From Xanthobacter autotrophicus Py2 (lineage in GTDB: Bacteria; Pseudomonadota; Alphaproteobacteria; Rhizobiales; Xanthobacteraceae), in NCBI GenBank assembly GCA_000017645.1, contig CP000781.1, positions 2,777,501-2,841,500 on the forward strand: 64,000 bases of DNA. Reading direction: 5' to 3'. Below, piece by piece: positions 1 to 9,093 of this stretch. Within the stretch, counting starts at the first letter, position 1, and every line of letters begins with the position of its first letter. Below the pieces are notes generated by a model. That model saw only the letters and a program-made list of their open reading frames with translations, was not told the DNA's origin and searched no databases. The position numbers and the translations under genes were made by a program.

Positions 1-1
1 C

Positions 2-64
2 GGCCAGAAGTGGCCCCAGTTCTGGAGCGCCTGCAACAAGCGCCTGAAGGCCCAGGGCAAATAG
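2..64 (+). CDS. C-terminal end of an unidentified protein (partial)
   Basis: The frame is open from the window edge and ends at TAG 62-64. The last residues read GQKWPQFWSACNKRLKAQGK. Basic and aromatic residues fit a real protein tail, but twenty residues are too few to name a family. It converges on the crotonase-family gene on the other strand. Confidence 0.4.
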   Translation, partial: GQKWPQFWSACNKRLKAQGK

Positions 65-130
65 CCGGACTGGCGGTGCTCGAAGGGCCTGGTCGGAAGG
101 CACGCGCCTCAAGGTCCTGCCAGGAAGTCC

Positions 131-150
131 GCCGCCCGCATCCGGGCGGC
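131..150. terminator. Hairpin between convergent genes
   Basis: A perfect 8-bp inverted repeat (GCCGCCCG / CGGGCGGC) with a 4-base loop lies between the ends of two convergent genes. There is no T-run on either side, so it is a possible bidirectional terminator only. Confidence 0.4.
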
Positions 151-155
151 CGCCC

Positions 156-938
156 TCAGCTTCCGGAGAAGCGCGGCGCGCGTTTCTCCGCGAAGGCAAG
201 GCGGCCTTCGCGATAATCGGCGCTGGCATTGGCCGCACCGGTCGCGCGGCGCGCTTCGCCCAGCAGCGCCTGCGAGCCGGTCTCGGCGGCGCGGATGGCG
301 AGCTTGGCGGCCTTCAGAGTCAGTGGCGCATTCTCGGCGATGCGCTGGAGCGTGCGCTCAGTGGTGGCTTCCGCCTCGGCGGCGGGGATGAGCACATCCA
401 CGGCGCCGATGGCATGTGCCCGCGCCGCCGTCAGCCGCTCGGCAGTGAAGAACAGGTGCCGCGCGCCCTGGCTGCCGAAGACCCGCAGCGCCCGCGCCAT
501 GCCTCGCGGATCGTATCCGAGGCCGAGGCGGGCGGCGGGAATGGCGAAGAAGGCGTCGTCCGCGGCGATCCGCATGTCGCAGCTCGCCGCCAGCGCCGCG
601 CCGGCGCCCACGCACGCGCCTTTCACCAGCGAGATGGTGGGACAGGCCAGGTTCTCGATGGCCGAGCAGGCCTGTTCCACCAGGTCGTCATAGCTCTGCG
701 CGCCCGAGGCATCGGAGCGGGCGGTGTCGAAATCCGAAATGTCGGCGCCACCGGAAAAGGCGAGGTCGCCCTCGCCGCGCAGCACCGCAACGCGGATATC
801 GCTGCGATGGGCGGCGTCCTGCGCGAAAGCGATCAGGCCCCGCCACATGGTGCTGGAAATGGCGTTGCGCCGTTCCGGATTGGTCAGCACAAGGCGGGCG
901 ATGCCGCCCTCGACGGAAATGGCGATGCTGCCAGCCAC
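156..938 (-). CDS. Enoyl-CoA hydratase/isomerase (crotonase) family protein
   Basis: A 260-residue crotonase-fold protein, normal length for the family. The oxyanion-hole segments are visible as FSGGADISDF and GACVGAGAALAASCDMRIA. The GTG at 938 is chosen because GGGGGGAGGGACGC precedes it; the frame stays open upstream to 1280, but that part has no conserved residues. Where classical hydratases carry a catalytic Glu (PE in the loop after the oxyanion hole) this protein reads PAARLGLGYDP. It may therefore be an isomerase, a thioesterase-like member or another CoA-ester enzyme rather than a true hydratase. The substrate cannot be predicted and no CoA-pathway neighbours are present. Confidence 0.85.
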   Translation of the reverse strand: MAGSIAISVEGGIARLVLTNPERRNAISSTMWRGLIAFAQDAAHRSDIRVAVLRGEGDLAFSGGADISDFDTARSDASGAQSYDDLVEQACSAIENLACPTISLVKGACVGAGAALAASCDMRIAADDAFFAIPAARLGLGYDPRGMARALRVFGSQGARHLFFTAERLTAARAHAIGAVDVLIPAAEAEATTERTLQRIAENAPLTLKAAKLAIRAAETGSQALLGEARRATGAANASADYREGRLAFAEKRAPRFSGS

Positions 939-1463
939 GCGTCCCTCCCCCCAGGCCTTCTCGAAGCGGTCGTGCTCGAACCTGTCTTGGATTGCCCGGC
1001 TTTTGGCCGGCGACAGAGGCCCGGCCGGCCCTGTCCCGTCGTGTCTAAGCGCAACGGCACGGGGAGGGAAGTTGCCGCATGCAGGGATGCGCCGGAACCG
1101 GGGACGACTTTCGGCGCAGAAGGCGCGACTTTTGGCGCACAAGGCCTTCGGCGGCGGGGTTTCGGGGCGGCGGGTTCCGGGGCGGCGCATGAAGCGCCAC
1201 CCCGTCCCCAACGGGCGCCGGTCAGGGCTAGGCACCCGAAGCTCGATGGCTCGAAGCCACATCGGATCAGCCCGTCTCAACCAGCGGGTTGGAGGTAGCT
1301 CATTCGTGATGTGGCGCTCACTCTTCTGTGACCGCGGACAAAAGCAGTTTCAAGAAAAAAGTGAGATTGCGGTCAACAAAGCGCGCCATCGGTAACCGCG
1401 TCCGCGTATCACGCAAATGAATGGTTGTGGGGCCGGGTGCGTTCCCGCATTCCTGTGCGGTCT
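939..1463. other. Gene-free stretch upstream of the crotonase gene
   Basis: About 525 bases between the crotonase gene start and the end of the TIGR02186-type gene. The sequence is GC-rich with short repeats of the type GGCGCAGAAGG / GGCGCACAAGG near 1110-1150. Frames are open on both strands, but none has a plausible start or family motif. The AT-richer part around 1325-1400 is the best place for a promoter reading leftward. Nothing else is recognised. Confidence 0.5.
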
Positions 1464-2285
1464 TCAATCCCGCCGGAACAGCAGGTTGCCCATAAAGCCC
1501 ACCACGAGACTGCCCAGCGCAACCACGAGACCGTACAACCAACCGTCTCTTTGGGAAAATTCTGCGATCTTTTGCTCAAAACCCGTCTTGTTGACATCGA
1601 AGCTCGAAAGTTCAGTGGCGGAAAGGGATCCGTTTCGGAATACCTTGACCGCCACCGTGTAGCGCCCCAGCGGTGCGGTGCCGGGAATGCTCACCTCCGC
1701 GCGAAATACCCGCGGTGCGAGGAGTGCCACGCCGCGCGCGTCCTCGCGATAGACCCCCTGGGCCGCCTGGATGCGCAGGAAGGCGGTGCGGAACGGGTCG
1801 CTCGGCACCACGTCGGCGAAGTCCGGCCCCACCCTCTGGACCAGGATGTTGTAGTTGAGGCCGATCTGCTCCACCCGCAACGTTTCCGGGCTGGCCATCT
1901 GGTCGGTGGGGCGGTTGGACAGGACAGCGAGGAAGGCCGGCGCCTCCACGAAGGTGCGGCTGTCCGAATTGACCCACAGGCCGAGCACGCGGGACTTGCG
2001 CCAGGTGGTGAAGCGCTCGCCGGGGCCGCGCACCGTCACCACCACGTCGATTGGCCCTTCGTCCTGGTCCTGGGATTCGGCGACGCCGAAGACCACCAGC
2101 TCCGCACCGGTGAAGCTCGAGGTGATGCGCACCTGGGGCTGGGAGACGGACACCACCAGGCGGTCGGCCCGCACGGGCAGCGCCGCGAGGCCGATCATGA
2201 CGGCGAGAAGCGCCGAGCCGATCCGCAGGCTCCTCAAGGCTGCGCCCAAGCTTTGCTTCACGGCTGCGCCGACCTCTTCCTTCAC
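1464..2285 (-). CDS. TIGR02186-type conserved membrane-anchored protein
   Basis: A 273-residue protein with an N-terminal hydrophobic signal segment (about residues 22-38), a roughly 200-residue extracytoplasmic beta-rich part, and one C-terminal membrane segment followed by RRD. This architecture and the placement beside a TauE-type exporter match the alphaproteobacterial family TIGR02186, whose function is unknown. The GTG at 2285 overlaps the TGA of the upstream exporter gene by four bases (GTGA), with GGAGGC just upstream, so the two genes are very probably translationally coupled. A role as an exporter partner, for example in sulfite or organosulfonate export, is inference from pairing only. 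Confidence 0.75.
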   Translation of the reverse strand: MKEEVGAAVKQSLGAALRSLRIGSALLAVMIGLAALPVRADRLVVSVSQPQVRITSSFTGAELVVFGVAESQDQDEGPIDVVVTVRGPGERFTTWRKSRVLGLWVNSDSRTFVEAPAFLAVLSNRPTDQMASPETLRVEQIGLNYNILVQRVGPDFADVVPSDPFRTAFLRIQAAQGVYREDARGVALLAPRVFRAEVSIPGTAPLGRYTVAVKVFRNGSLSATELSSFDVNKTGFEQKIAEFSQRDGWLYGLVVALGSLVVGFMGNLLFRRD

Positions 2286-3205
2286 GGCTGCGCCTCCCGG
2301 GTGACCGCGAAGGTGTCCGCCGGGCGGCTGACGAGGTCGACGGCGACGCGCACCGCCACGGACAGGACCAGGATGCCGAGGAGGAGGCGCAGGTGCTCTG
2401 CCTTCAGGGTCTGTCCGGTACGTGCGCCGAACTGGGCACCCATGGTACCGCCGATCATCAGCACGAAGGCGAGCACAGCATCCACGGTGCCGTTGGCCTC
2501 GGCATGAAGCACGGTGGCCGCCGCCATGGTCACGAGGGTCAGCACCAGCGAGGTGCCCACCGAAGTCTGGGTCGGCACCCGCAGCAGATAGATGAGTGCG
2601 GGCACCAGGATGAAGCCACCGCCCACGCCCAGCACCGCGCCGAGCAGACCGATGATGAAGCCGATGCCGATCACCGGGAGTGCCGAGACATAGATGCGGG
2701 AGCGGCGGAAGCGCATCTTCAGCGGCAGCCGCATGAACCAGGCCCGAGTGCCGGGACGGCGCACCGTGGGCGGCTGGCCGGCGCGCATCCGCGCCAGGGC
2801 CTTCAGGCTCTCCACCAGCATGAGCGTCCCGATTGTGCCCAGCAGCAGCGCATAGGAGATGCGGATGGCGAGATCCACCTGGCCGATCACCCGCAGCCAC
2901 AGGAACAGCATTACCCCGGCCGCTGTTCCAGCCAGGCCCCCGCTCAGCAGCACGCCGGCGAGCGTCAGGTCCATCATGCCCTTGCGCCAGTAGGAGAGGG
3001 CACCGGAAAAGGACGAGGCGGCCATGTAGGGCGACACGCTCGCCACCGCCACCGCCGGCGGCACGCCGGTGAAAATGAGCAGCGGCGTCATCAGGAAGCC
3101 GCCGCCGACGCCGAACATGCCGGAGATGAACCCCACCGCCAGCCCCATTGCGAAGACGGTGAAGATGGCGATCGGAAGCTCGGCGATGGGCAGGTAGATG
3201 GTCAC
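2282..3205 (-). CDS. TauE/SafE-family sulfite/anion exporter
   Basis: A 307-residue integral membrane protein with two related halves. Each half begins with a glycine-rich TauE repeat: GMFGVGGGFLMTPLL near residue 30 and GAVLGVGGGFILVPALI near residue 190. A basic cytoplasmic loop lies between them (about 140-170). About eight membrane segments are predicted by eye. The family exports sulfite, sulfoacetate and related anions; the substrate here is not determined by sequence. It forms a two-gene unit with the downstream TIGR02186-type gene and is divergent from the diguanylate cyclase gene. Confidence 0.88.
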   Translation of the reverse strand: MTIYLPIAELPIAIFTVFAMGLAVGFISGMFGVGGGFLMTPLLIFTGVPPAVAVASVSPYMAASSFSGALSYWRKGMMDLTLAGVLLSGGLAGTAAGVMLFLWLRVIGQVDLAIRISYALLLGTIGTLMLVESLKALARMRAGQPPTVRRPGTRAWFMRLPLKMRFRRSRIYVSALPVIGIGFIIGLLGAVLGVGGGFILVPALIYLLRVPTQTSVGTSLVLTLVTMAAATVLHAEANGTVDAVLAFVLMIGGTMGAQFGARTGQTLKAEHLRLLLGILVLSVAVRVAVDLVSRPADTFAVTREAQP

Positions 3206-3424
3206 GGGGGAACTTTCGCTGGCGCGCGGCGTCCGTGCCTATACGGCTGGAGCAGGGCGGATGAAAGCTGAAGCGGACGCATCGGGCAAATGGATGTGCA
3301 GTCAATCAGCGGGTTGCACGTCTAGGTCACCATAGTACCTTGGCGGACGCGCCCTTCCCGAAGGTTCGGTTCGGGCGCGGGATTTGGGGCGCAGGATCAT
3401 GAGGCAACCAACAGGGCGGGTCGG

Positions 3425-4714
3425 GTGCCAAATCTAAGATCTTACAGTTTCATGGGCGGCCTTCTCGATTCCATCGACATCGCCTTGTGCCTGTTCGATG
3501 CGGACGATCGGACACTGGTATGGAACGACTGCTTCCTGCGCTTTTTCCCCGAGCACGCAGGCCGTGTGCACCGGGGCGAGGCCTACCGGGAGAATCTGCG
3601 CCGGTTCTATGACAGCCGGCTCGATGGCGAGGAGCGCCGACACCTCGATCGTTACGTTGAGGAGGGCATTGCCCGCCACCGGGCGCAGTCGCGCCCCTTC
3701 GTTTTCACTCATCTCGACCGCCGCCTGCGCGTCGCCTCCCTGCCGACGCCGGAGGGGCTGCGCATCCGCATCTGGCAGCACCTGCACGAGGAGCCGCAGC
3801 AGATGCGTGCCGGCGGCTGGGATGTCTTTCCCATCGACCTGCTCGACCATATCGCCGATGGCGCCATGGTGCTCGACCAGAACGACCGCATCATCGCCAC
3901 CAACAACGAGTTCCGCATTCTTTACGACGTTCCCGAAGGTCATTCGGTGATCGGCGCCACGCTCCAGGACGTGGTGCGGGACGCCTGGGCCAAGGTCGAT
4001 CAGCCGGAGCGCTGGACCGACGGCTTCGTGCAGGACAGCCTGCATTTTGCCGGCGCGCCGTTCGAGGTGGAACTGCCGGCGGGGCGCTGGCGCCGTGTCA
4101 TTGCCCGGCGCACGGCGTCCGGCATCGGCTACTTCACCCACTCCGACATTACCGAGCTGAAGCGCCAGCAGGCCGCGCTGGAGCGGGCCCTGGCCGAACT
4201 CTCGGCCATCGCAGCCACTGATGTGCTCACCGGCCTTGCCAACCGGCGGGGGTTTGAAAAGGCGATCTCCGCCGCCTGGCACGCATGTGGCGTGGCCGGC
4301 ACGCCGGTGGCGGTGATCATCATTGATCTCGACCACTTCAAGGCCATCAACGACCGGTTCGGCCATGCCGCCGGCGACGAGTGCCTGCGGCGCATTGCCG
4401 ACGCGGTGCGCAGTTCCGTGACCCGGGCCGATGATCTCGCCGCCCGCCATGGCGGCGAGGAATTCGCCATCCTTCTGCCCAACGCCACGGCCGAGGAAGC
4501 GCTCGCCATCGGTCAGGGCATCCGCCGTTCGGTGCGCGTGGAGCCATGGGCCCAGGTGCATCCCGATCTCAACCGGCTCACCGTGAGCATGGGGATCTGC
4601 GCGGTGAAGTCGGCGTGCGAGGTGGATATCGACTTGGCCATGCGGCATGCGGATGAGGCCCTGTATCGGGCCAAGAAGCGCGGTCGCGACCGGATTGAAA
4701 TCCAGCGAGCCTGA
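3425..4714 (+). CDS. PAS-domain diguanylate cyclase
   Basis: A 429-residue soluble protein. It has a PAS-like N-terminal part (about 10-110), a second PAS (about 140-245, with VLDQNDRIIATNNEF), a short coiled linker, and a GGDEF domain (about 258-425). The active-site loop reads GGEEF and the metal and substrate region contains DLDHFKAINDRFGH. RADD lies five residues before GGEEF, so the RxxD inhibitory site is kept and product inhibition is likely. No EAL domain is present. It should make cyclic di-GMP in response to a cytoplasmic signal sensed by PAS. The start is GTG at 3425; an ATG at 3452 would remove nine residues. Confidence 0.88.
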   Translation: MPNLRSYSFMGGLLDSIDIALCLFDADDRTLVWNDCFLRFFPEHAGRVHRGEAYRENLRRFYDSRLDGEERRHLDRYVEEGIARHRAQSRPFVFTHLDRRLRVASLPTPEGLRIRIWQHLHEEPQQMRAGGWDVFPIDLLDHIADGAMVLDQNDRIIATNNEFRILYDVPEGHSVIGATLQDVVRDAWAKVDQPERWTDGFVQDSLHFAGAPFEVELPAGRWRRVIARRTASGIGYFTHSDITELKRQQAALERALAELSAIAATDVLTGLANRRGFEKAISAAWHACGVAGTPVAVIIIDLDHFKAINDRFGHAAGDECLRRIADAVRSSVTRADDLAARHGGEEFAILLPNATAEEALAIGQGIRRSVRVEPWAQVHPDLNRLTVSMGICAVKSACEVDIDLAMRHADEALYRAKKRGRDRIEIQRA

Positions 4715-4729
4715 CGGCCTCGGTCGGGC

Positions 4730-5404
4730 TCAGGCGGGGTCGAGACCCTGTCCCTTCCGGGCGGGTGCATTGGAATGCCGTCTCCGCGCGTCCGCCGCGA
4801 GTGTGACGAGCAGGCCGGAGAGCGCGCGGGCAAGCCCGGCGCGGGAGGCGCCGCGCGGAACGCCCGAGCGTCCCGGCAGGTGAACGAAGAGAACCGGCGG
4901 CACGGCGCCTGTTTCCGGCCGCTGCCCGCGGGCGGCCGCGAGCGTGTGGAAATAGGCGGCGTTGCACAGATAGCGGCCGGCGTCGCGGGACGCCGAGGCG
5001 GCGATGCCCGCCCGCTGCAGGGCCGCCACCCCCGCCAGCGCCGGGGCCGTGGAGGCAATGGCATCGAGCCCCCGGCGTGAGAGGCGTCGCCCTGGCGGGT
5101 GCAGGCCGGCGGCATCCGGGAACGCGCGGGCCGCATTCACCGCGCGGGTCTCAAGGCAGACACGCCGGCGCCGGGCTGCGACGCCGAGCAACAGCACGGC
5201 GTCGAACGCCTGCTCCCGCATCAGCGCGTCGAGGCGCGGCAGCTCATCCCAGCGCGTGGGCAGGATCCTGAGCGTGATTTCCATGCCGCAGAGCGCCGGG
5301 CGCTTCAAGCGCAGCAGGTCCTTGGCGGTGCGCTGGGAGGGGTTCAACGGCACCCCCGGGAACGGTCCGAACGCCGTCACCAGAATGCGGAGCGGGTGCG
5401 CCAC
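4730..5404 (-). CDS. pcp: Pyroglutamyl-peptidase I
   Basis: A 224-residue member of peptidase family C15, which removes N-terminal pyroglutamate from peptides in the cytoplasm. The N-terminus LVTAFGPFPGVPLNPS is typical. Candidate catalytic residues are visible: Glu in CLETRAVN, Cys in GRYLCNAAYFHT and His in VLFVHLPG. GTG 5404 is preceded by GAGGGAC and lies 9 bases after the meaB stop, so it is probably co-transcribed with meaB. It is slightly longer than usual (about 215) at the C-terminus, which converges on the diguanylate cyclase gene. Confidence 0.88.
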   Translation of the reverse strand: MAHPLRILVTAFGPFPGVPLNPSQRTAKDLLRLKRPALCGMEITLRILPTRWDELPRLDALMREQAFDAVLLLGVAARRRRVCLETRAVNAARAFPDAAGLHPPGRRLSRRGLDAIASTAPALAGVAALQRAGIAASASRDAGRYLCNAAYFHTLAAARGQRPETGAVPPVLFVHLPGRSGVPRGASRAGLARALSGLLVTLAADARRRHSNAPARKGQGLDPA

Positions 5405-5413
5405 GGCCGTCCC

Positions 5414-6400
5414 TCACAGCCCGATCAGGCCGGCGATCTCCGCCGCCGCCAGCGCCGGGGCGAGCGTTCCGGCGGCCACCTCCTGCTCCAGCGCGGGCAG
5501 GCGGGCCTTCACCGCGGGGTCGTGGGTGACCCGCTCGGCGAGGCGCTCGTTGAGCAGGGTCCACATCCAGCGCACCTGCTGCGCCCGGCGGGTCGCGGCG
5601 AAGGTGCCCGCCGCCTCGCACTTGGTGCGATGCAGCCGCACCTGCTCCCACACCTCGGGGATGCCGGCCCCGGTCAGCGCCGAATAGGTGAGCACCGGCG
5701 GCGACCAATGGGGCAGGCGGGCGCCCAGCAGGTGGAGCGCGGTGCGATATTCCCCGGCGGCGGCGCGGGCGCGGGTGATGTTGTCGCCGTCGGCCTTGTT
5801 CACGGCCACGATGTCGGCCAGCTCCAGCACGCCCTTCTTGATGCCCTGCAATTCGTCGCCGGCCCCCGGCAGCATCAGCACCAGGAAGGTGTCGGTGAGA
5901 TCGGCCACGGCGGTCTCGGACTGGCCGACGCCCACCGTCTCCACCAGCACCACGTCGAAGCCGGCGGCCTCGCACAAGAGCATGGTTTCTCGCGTCTTGG
6001 CCGCGATGCCACCGAGCGTGCCGCTGGAGGGGGAGGGGCGGATGAAGGCGTTGGGGTCCACCGCGAGGCGGGACATGCGGGTCTTGTCGCCCAGGATGGA
6101 ACCGCCGGTGCGGGTGGAGGAGGGGTCCACCGCCAGCACCGCCACCTTGTGGCCCTGCTGGGTCAGATAGGTTCCGAGCGCGTCGATGGTGGTGGACTTG
6201 CCCACCCCCGGCACCCCGGTGATGCCGACCCGGAAGGCGCCGCCGGTGCGCGGCAGCAGGGATTGCAGCAGCGCCTGCGCCCGCCGGCGATGATCGGTGC
6301 GGCGCGATTCGACGAGGGTGATGGCCCGCGCCAGCGCCGCCCGCTCACCTTTGGCGACGCCCTGCGCAAGCTTCTCGTCGTCCTCGTGCCGTGCCGTCAT
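5414..6400 (-). CDS. meaB: Methylmalonyl-CoA mutase-associated GTPase MeaB
   Basis: A 328-residue G3E-family GTPase (ArgK/MeaB). The P-loop is [12 protein letters not shown], the switch region contains [18 protein letters not shown], and the base-recognition motif is NKADGDN. MeaB loads and protects the adenosylcobalamin cofactor of methylmalonyl-CoA mutase in propionate or ethylmalonyl-CoA metabolism. The mutase is not in the window. ATG 6400 has GGGGGAACCAATC in front of it. Confidence 0.92.
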   Translation of the reverse strand: MTARHEDDEKLAQGVAKGERAALARAITLVESRRTDHRRRAQALLQSLLPRTGGAFRVGITGVPGVGKSTTIDALGTYLTQQGHKVAVLAVDPSSTRTGGSILGDKTRMSRLAVDPNAFIRPSPSSGTLGGIAAKTRETMLLCEAAGFDVVLVETVGVGQSETAVADLTDTFLVLMLPGAGDELQGIKKGVLELADIVAVNKADGDNITRARAAAGEYRTALHLLGARLPHWSPPVLTYSALTGAGIPEVWEQVRLHRTKCEAAGTFAATRRAQQVRWMWTLLNERLAERVTHDPAVKARLPALEQEVAAGTLAPALAAAEIAGLIGL

Positions 6401-6497
6401 GATTGGTTCCCCCGTTCCGCAAAAGTTTTAATCCGGAACCTGTGTGTCAGCGTGAACGTTCTTCCAGCATAATTCCACTCCAACGGAGGACGAACGC

Positions 6498-6704
6498 ATG
6501 AACTGGGATCGCATTGAAGGCAACTGGAAGCAGATGACCGGCAATCTCAAGGCGCAGTGGGGCAAGCTCACTGACGACGACATGACCGAAATCAACGGCA
6601 ACCGCGAGATCCTCGAAGGCAAGCTGCAGGAGCGCTACGGCTATGCCAAGGATGAGGTGAAGCGCCAGGTGGATACCTGGTCCACCAACATCCGCACCAT
6701 GTGA
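6498..6704 (+). CDS. CsbD-family stress protein
   Basis: A 68-residue hydrophilic protein starting MNWDRIEGNWKQMTG, the CsbD signature, followed by GKLQERYGYAKDE. CsbD proteins are small, abundant, often general-stress-induced and of unknown mechanism. A strong ribosome site (GGAGGACGAACGC) precedes the ATG, and a near-perfect intrinsic terminator follows, so it is a single-gene transcript. Confidence 0.9.
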   Translation: MNWDRIEGNWKQMTGNLKAQWGKLTDDDMTEINGNREILEGKLQERYGYAKDEVKRQVDTWSTNIRTM

Positions 6705-6723
6705 TCGCGGACCTGTCCGACCC

Positions 6724-6752
6724 GCCCCGCGCCACCCGGCGCGGGGCTTTTT
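6724..6752 (+). terminator. Rho-independent terminator of the CsbD gene
   Basis: A perfect 10-bp stem (GCCCCGCGCC / GGCGCGGGGC) with a 4-base loop is followed by TTTTT at 6748-6752. It lies 19 bases after the CsbD stop codon. Confidence 0.92.
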
Positions 6753-6760
6753 GTGCGTTT

Positions 6761-7252
6761 TCAAGCGACTGCGACCTTCTCGATGCCGCTCTTGTCGAGC
6801 GCCGCCAGCGCATCCGCCGCGCGCACCCCTGAGACCACGATGTCCGGCGCGATCTCGGTCAGGGGGACCAGGGCGAAGGCGCGCTCAAGCAGGCGGGGAT
6901 GCGGGATCTCCAGGTCCGGCTCGGCGATCGTCTCGTTTGCGAACAACAGGATATCGATGTCGATGCGGCGGGGCCCGAAGCGCACCTCGTGGGGCCGGTC
7001 GCGCCCCAGCATGCGCTCCACCGCAAGGGCCAGGAACAGCAGGCTGCGGGGCGGCACCGGGCTTTGGATTTCAACCACTTGATTGAGGTAAGGCCCCTGC
7101 GGGATCGGCCCCCAGGGCGGCGTCTCATAGAGCGAGGAGCGGGCGCCGATGGTGAGGCCGGCGCGGGCCAGCACACCCAGCGCCAGCCTCATGGTGGCGG
7201 CCCGGTCGCCCACGTTGGACCCCAGGCACAGATAGGCGGTGCGGCTGGTCAC
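6761..7252 (-). CDS. folK: 2-amino-4-hydroxy-6-hydroxymethyldihydropteridine pyrophosphokinase
   Basis: A 163-residue HPPK enzyme of folate synthesis that transfers pyrophosphate from ATP to hydroxymethyl-dihydropterin. Signature segments are LCLGSNVGDR at the N-terminus, YETPPWG and YLNQVVEI, and RRIDIDILLF with the metal-binding aspartates. The start is GTG 7252, overlapping the folP stop (GTGA). folP is upstream in the same transcript, giving two consecutive folate steps. Confidence 0.93.
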   Translation of the reverse strand: MTSRTAYLCLGSNVGDRAATMRLALGVLARAGLTIGARSSLYETPPWGPIPQGPYLNQVVEIQSPVPPRSLLFLALAVERMLGRDRPHEVRFGPRRIDIDILLFANETIAEPDLEIPHPRLLERAFALVPLTEIAPDIVVSGVRAADALAALDKSGIEKVAVA

Positions 7253-8127
7253 GAGGCGTCCCGGATGGCCTCGGCGACGCGCGCCGCCTGCACATGGGCG
7301 GCTACGTCATGCACCCGGATGATCTCCACCCCGGCCATGATGGCGATGACGTTGGAGGCGATGGTGCCCGGCAGGCGTTCCGCCGGCACGGTATCAATCA
7401 CCTTTCCGATCAAGGACTTGCGCGACGCGCCGAGCAGGATCGGCAGTCCCAGCACGCGGAGCTCGCCGAGGCGGCGGATGGCGGAGAGGTTCTGCGGGAA
7501 GCTCTTGCCGAAGCCGATGCCGGGGTCGAGCACCAGACGCTCGCGCTTCACGCCCGCCTTGTCGGCCGTATCGAGAGCTTTCGCGAAGAAGTCCAGCATA
7601 TCGGCGACGATATCGAGGGATTCATCGACTTCGGTTCGGTTATGCATGATGACAGCGGCGGCGTCGTACTCCGCCACCACTTTGGCCATGTCCGGATCGC
7701 GGGAAAAGCCCCACACGTCGTTGACGATCACCGCCCCCGCCTCCAGCGCCCGCCGCGCGACCGAGGCCTTGTAAGTGTCCACCGAGATCGGAACGCCGGT
7801 CTCGGCGGCCAGCGGCGCGAGCACCGGGGCGAGGCGTGCCCATTCGTCCTCCGCCTCCACCGGGGTGTGGCCCGGCCGCGTCGATTCGCCGCCCACGTCG
7901 AGCAGGTCCGCGCCCTCGGTCACCAGTCTCCGGGCGTTGGCGAGGGCGCTGTCCGGCGCGGCGCTTCTACCGCCGTCGGAGAAGGAATCGGGCGTCACGT
8001 TCAGGATGCCCATGACGAGGGTGCGCGGGCCGAGCGCGAGGGCGCGGCCACGGGCAAGGAGGGTGCGGGAGGGAGCAGCGGGCAAGGAGGGGCGAGCCTG
8101 GGCACGATCAAGGAGAGGGGCGCCCAA
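7249..8127 (-). CDS. folP: Dihydropteroate synthase
   Basis: Condenses the folK product with p-aminobenzoate. The family hallmark MGILNVTPDSFSDGG lies at 8013 and below, followed by GGESTRPGH, the VNDVWGF segment and DPGIGFGKSF. The start is uncertain. The frame is open far into the msrA gene, but homologues begin about 15-25 residues before MGILNVTP, and no ATG or GTG exists there. TTG 8127 is used here; TTG 8085 or ATG 8013 are alternatives and none has a strong ribosome site. It is coupled to folK by a 4-base overlap. Confidence 0.88.
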   Translation of the reverse strand: MGAPLLDRAQARPSLPAAPSRTLLARGRALALGPRTLVMGILNVTPDSFSDGGRSAAPDSALANARRLVTEGADLLDVGGESTRPGHTPVEAEDEWARLAPVLAPLAAETGVPISVDTYKASVARRALEAGAVIVNDVWGFSRDPDMAKVVAEYDAAAVIMHNRTEVDESLDIVADMLDFFAKALDTADKAGVKRERLVLDPGIGFGKSFPQNLSAIRRLGELRVLGLPILLGASRKSLIGKVIDTVPAERLPGTIASNVIAIMAGVEIIRVHDVAAHVQAARVAEAIRDAS

Positions 8128-8230
8128 TGAACCGCGCGGCGCCCGCCTTTGCAACAGGGGGCCGAAACGAAGCAGGGCGCAGCCTGCGCCGCGCCCTGCC
8201 TGAAAAGTGTGCTCCTGTCGTGCCGGGAGG

Positions 8231-8887
8231 CTACTGCGCCGCGACTCCGGTGCCGATGGGGCAGGAGACGCCGGTGCCGCCGAGGCCACAATAGCCGGCG
8301 GGGTTCTTGGCCAGATACTGCTGGTGGTAGCCTTCCGCGAAATAGAACGGCCCCAGCTCCGCGATCTCGGTGGTGATCGGCCCAAAGCCCTTGGCCTTCA
8401 GCGCCGGCTCGTAGGCGGCCTTGGCCGCTTCCGCCGCCACCCGCTGGCCGGCATTGGTCACATAGATGCCGGAGCGGTACTGGGTGCCCACGTCATTGCC
8501 CTGGCGCATGCCCTGGGTGGGGTCGTGGGATTCGAAGAACAGGCGCACCAGCTCGTCATAGCTCACGGCCTTGGGATCATAGACCACCAGCACCGCCTCG
8601 GTATGCCCGGTACGGCCGGAGCACACCTCCTCGTAAGTGGGGTTCTCGGTGATGCCGGCCACATAGCCGACAGCGGTGGCCCACACGCCGGGGGTCTGCC
8701 AGAACTTGCGCTCGGCGCCCCAGAAGCAGCCGAGGGCGAACACCGCGGTCTCGAACCCGGCGGGGTAGGGGCCCTTGAGGGCATGGCCGTTGACGAAATG
8801 GGTCTCGGCGGTGGGCACGGGCGTGCTGCGGCCGGGCAGTGCGTCAGCCTTGGTGGGCAGGTCGAGGGACTTCTTCAGCCAGAACAT
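8231..8887 (-). CDS. msrA: Peptide methionine-S-sulfoxide reductase MsrA
   Basis: A 218-residue MsrA. The catalytic motif GCFWGAE follows a roughly 50-residue N-terminal region, as in long MsrA forms. Downstream are [33 protein letters not shown] and [10 protein letters not shown], then a C-terminal Cys pair region ([13 protein letters not shown]) that should act in resolving the disulfide. It reduces the S epimer of methionine sulfoxide in damaged proteins. ATG 8887 is preceded by CGAGGAGCCCGCC. A longer open frame upstream to 9802 is not supported. Confidence 0.92.
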   Translation of the reverse strand: MFWLKKSLDLPTKADALPGRSTPVPTAETHFVNGHALKGPYPAGFETAVFALGCFWGAERKFWQTPGVWATAVGYVAGITENPTYEEVCSGRTGHTEAVLVVYDPKAVSYDELVRLFFESHDPTQGMRQGNDVGTQYRSGIYVTNAGQRVAAEAAKAAYEPALKAKGFGPITTEIAELGPFYFAEGYHQQYLAKNPAGYCGLGGTGVSCPIGTGVAAQ

Positions 8888-9048
8888 GGCGGGCTCCTCG
8901 CGGGGGCGCCGCGCCGGGCATCGGACCCGTCGCGCGCGAATGGGGCTTGAAGGAAAGCGCCGGCGGCAAGCCGGGCCGGATCCCCAATATGGGATGTGCC
9001 CGGCATTTCCGCGAGGGGGTGCCCTTCGGCCGAGCAATTTCGATTGAT

Positions 9049-9092
9049 GCGTTTTCGTCACGCGAACCGGTGCCCGCTTCGCTCGAGAACGC
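9049..9092. repeat. Dispersed palindromic element, copy 1
   Basis: Arms GCGTTTTC and GAGAACGC flank a conserved core (TCACGCGAACCGG, CGCTTCGCTCG). The same element recurs at 10959-11011 (opposite orientation) and 54519-54566. This copy ends two bases before the stop codon of the adjacent minus-strand gene. Confidence 0.75.
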
Positions 9093-9093
9093 T

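Noticed and set aside
1464..3305. Single minus-strand frame of 613 codons spanning two genes
   Set aside because: Only its last 273 codons are coding-like. The first part is out of frame with the TauE-type gene, which is clearly real.
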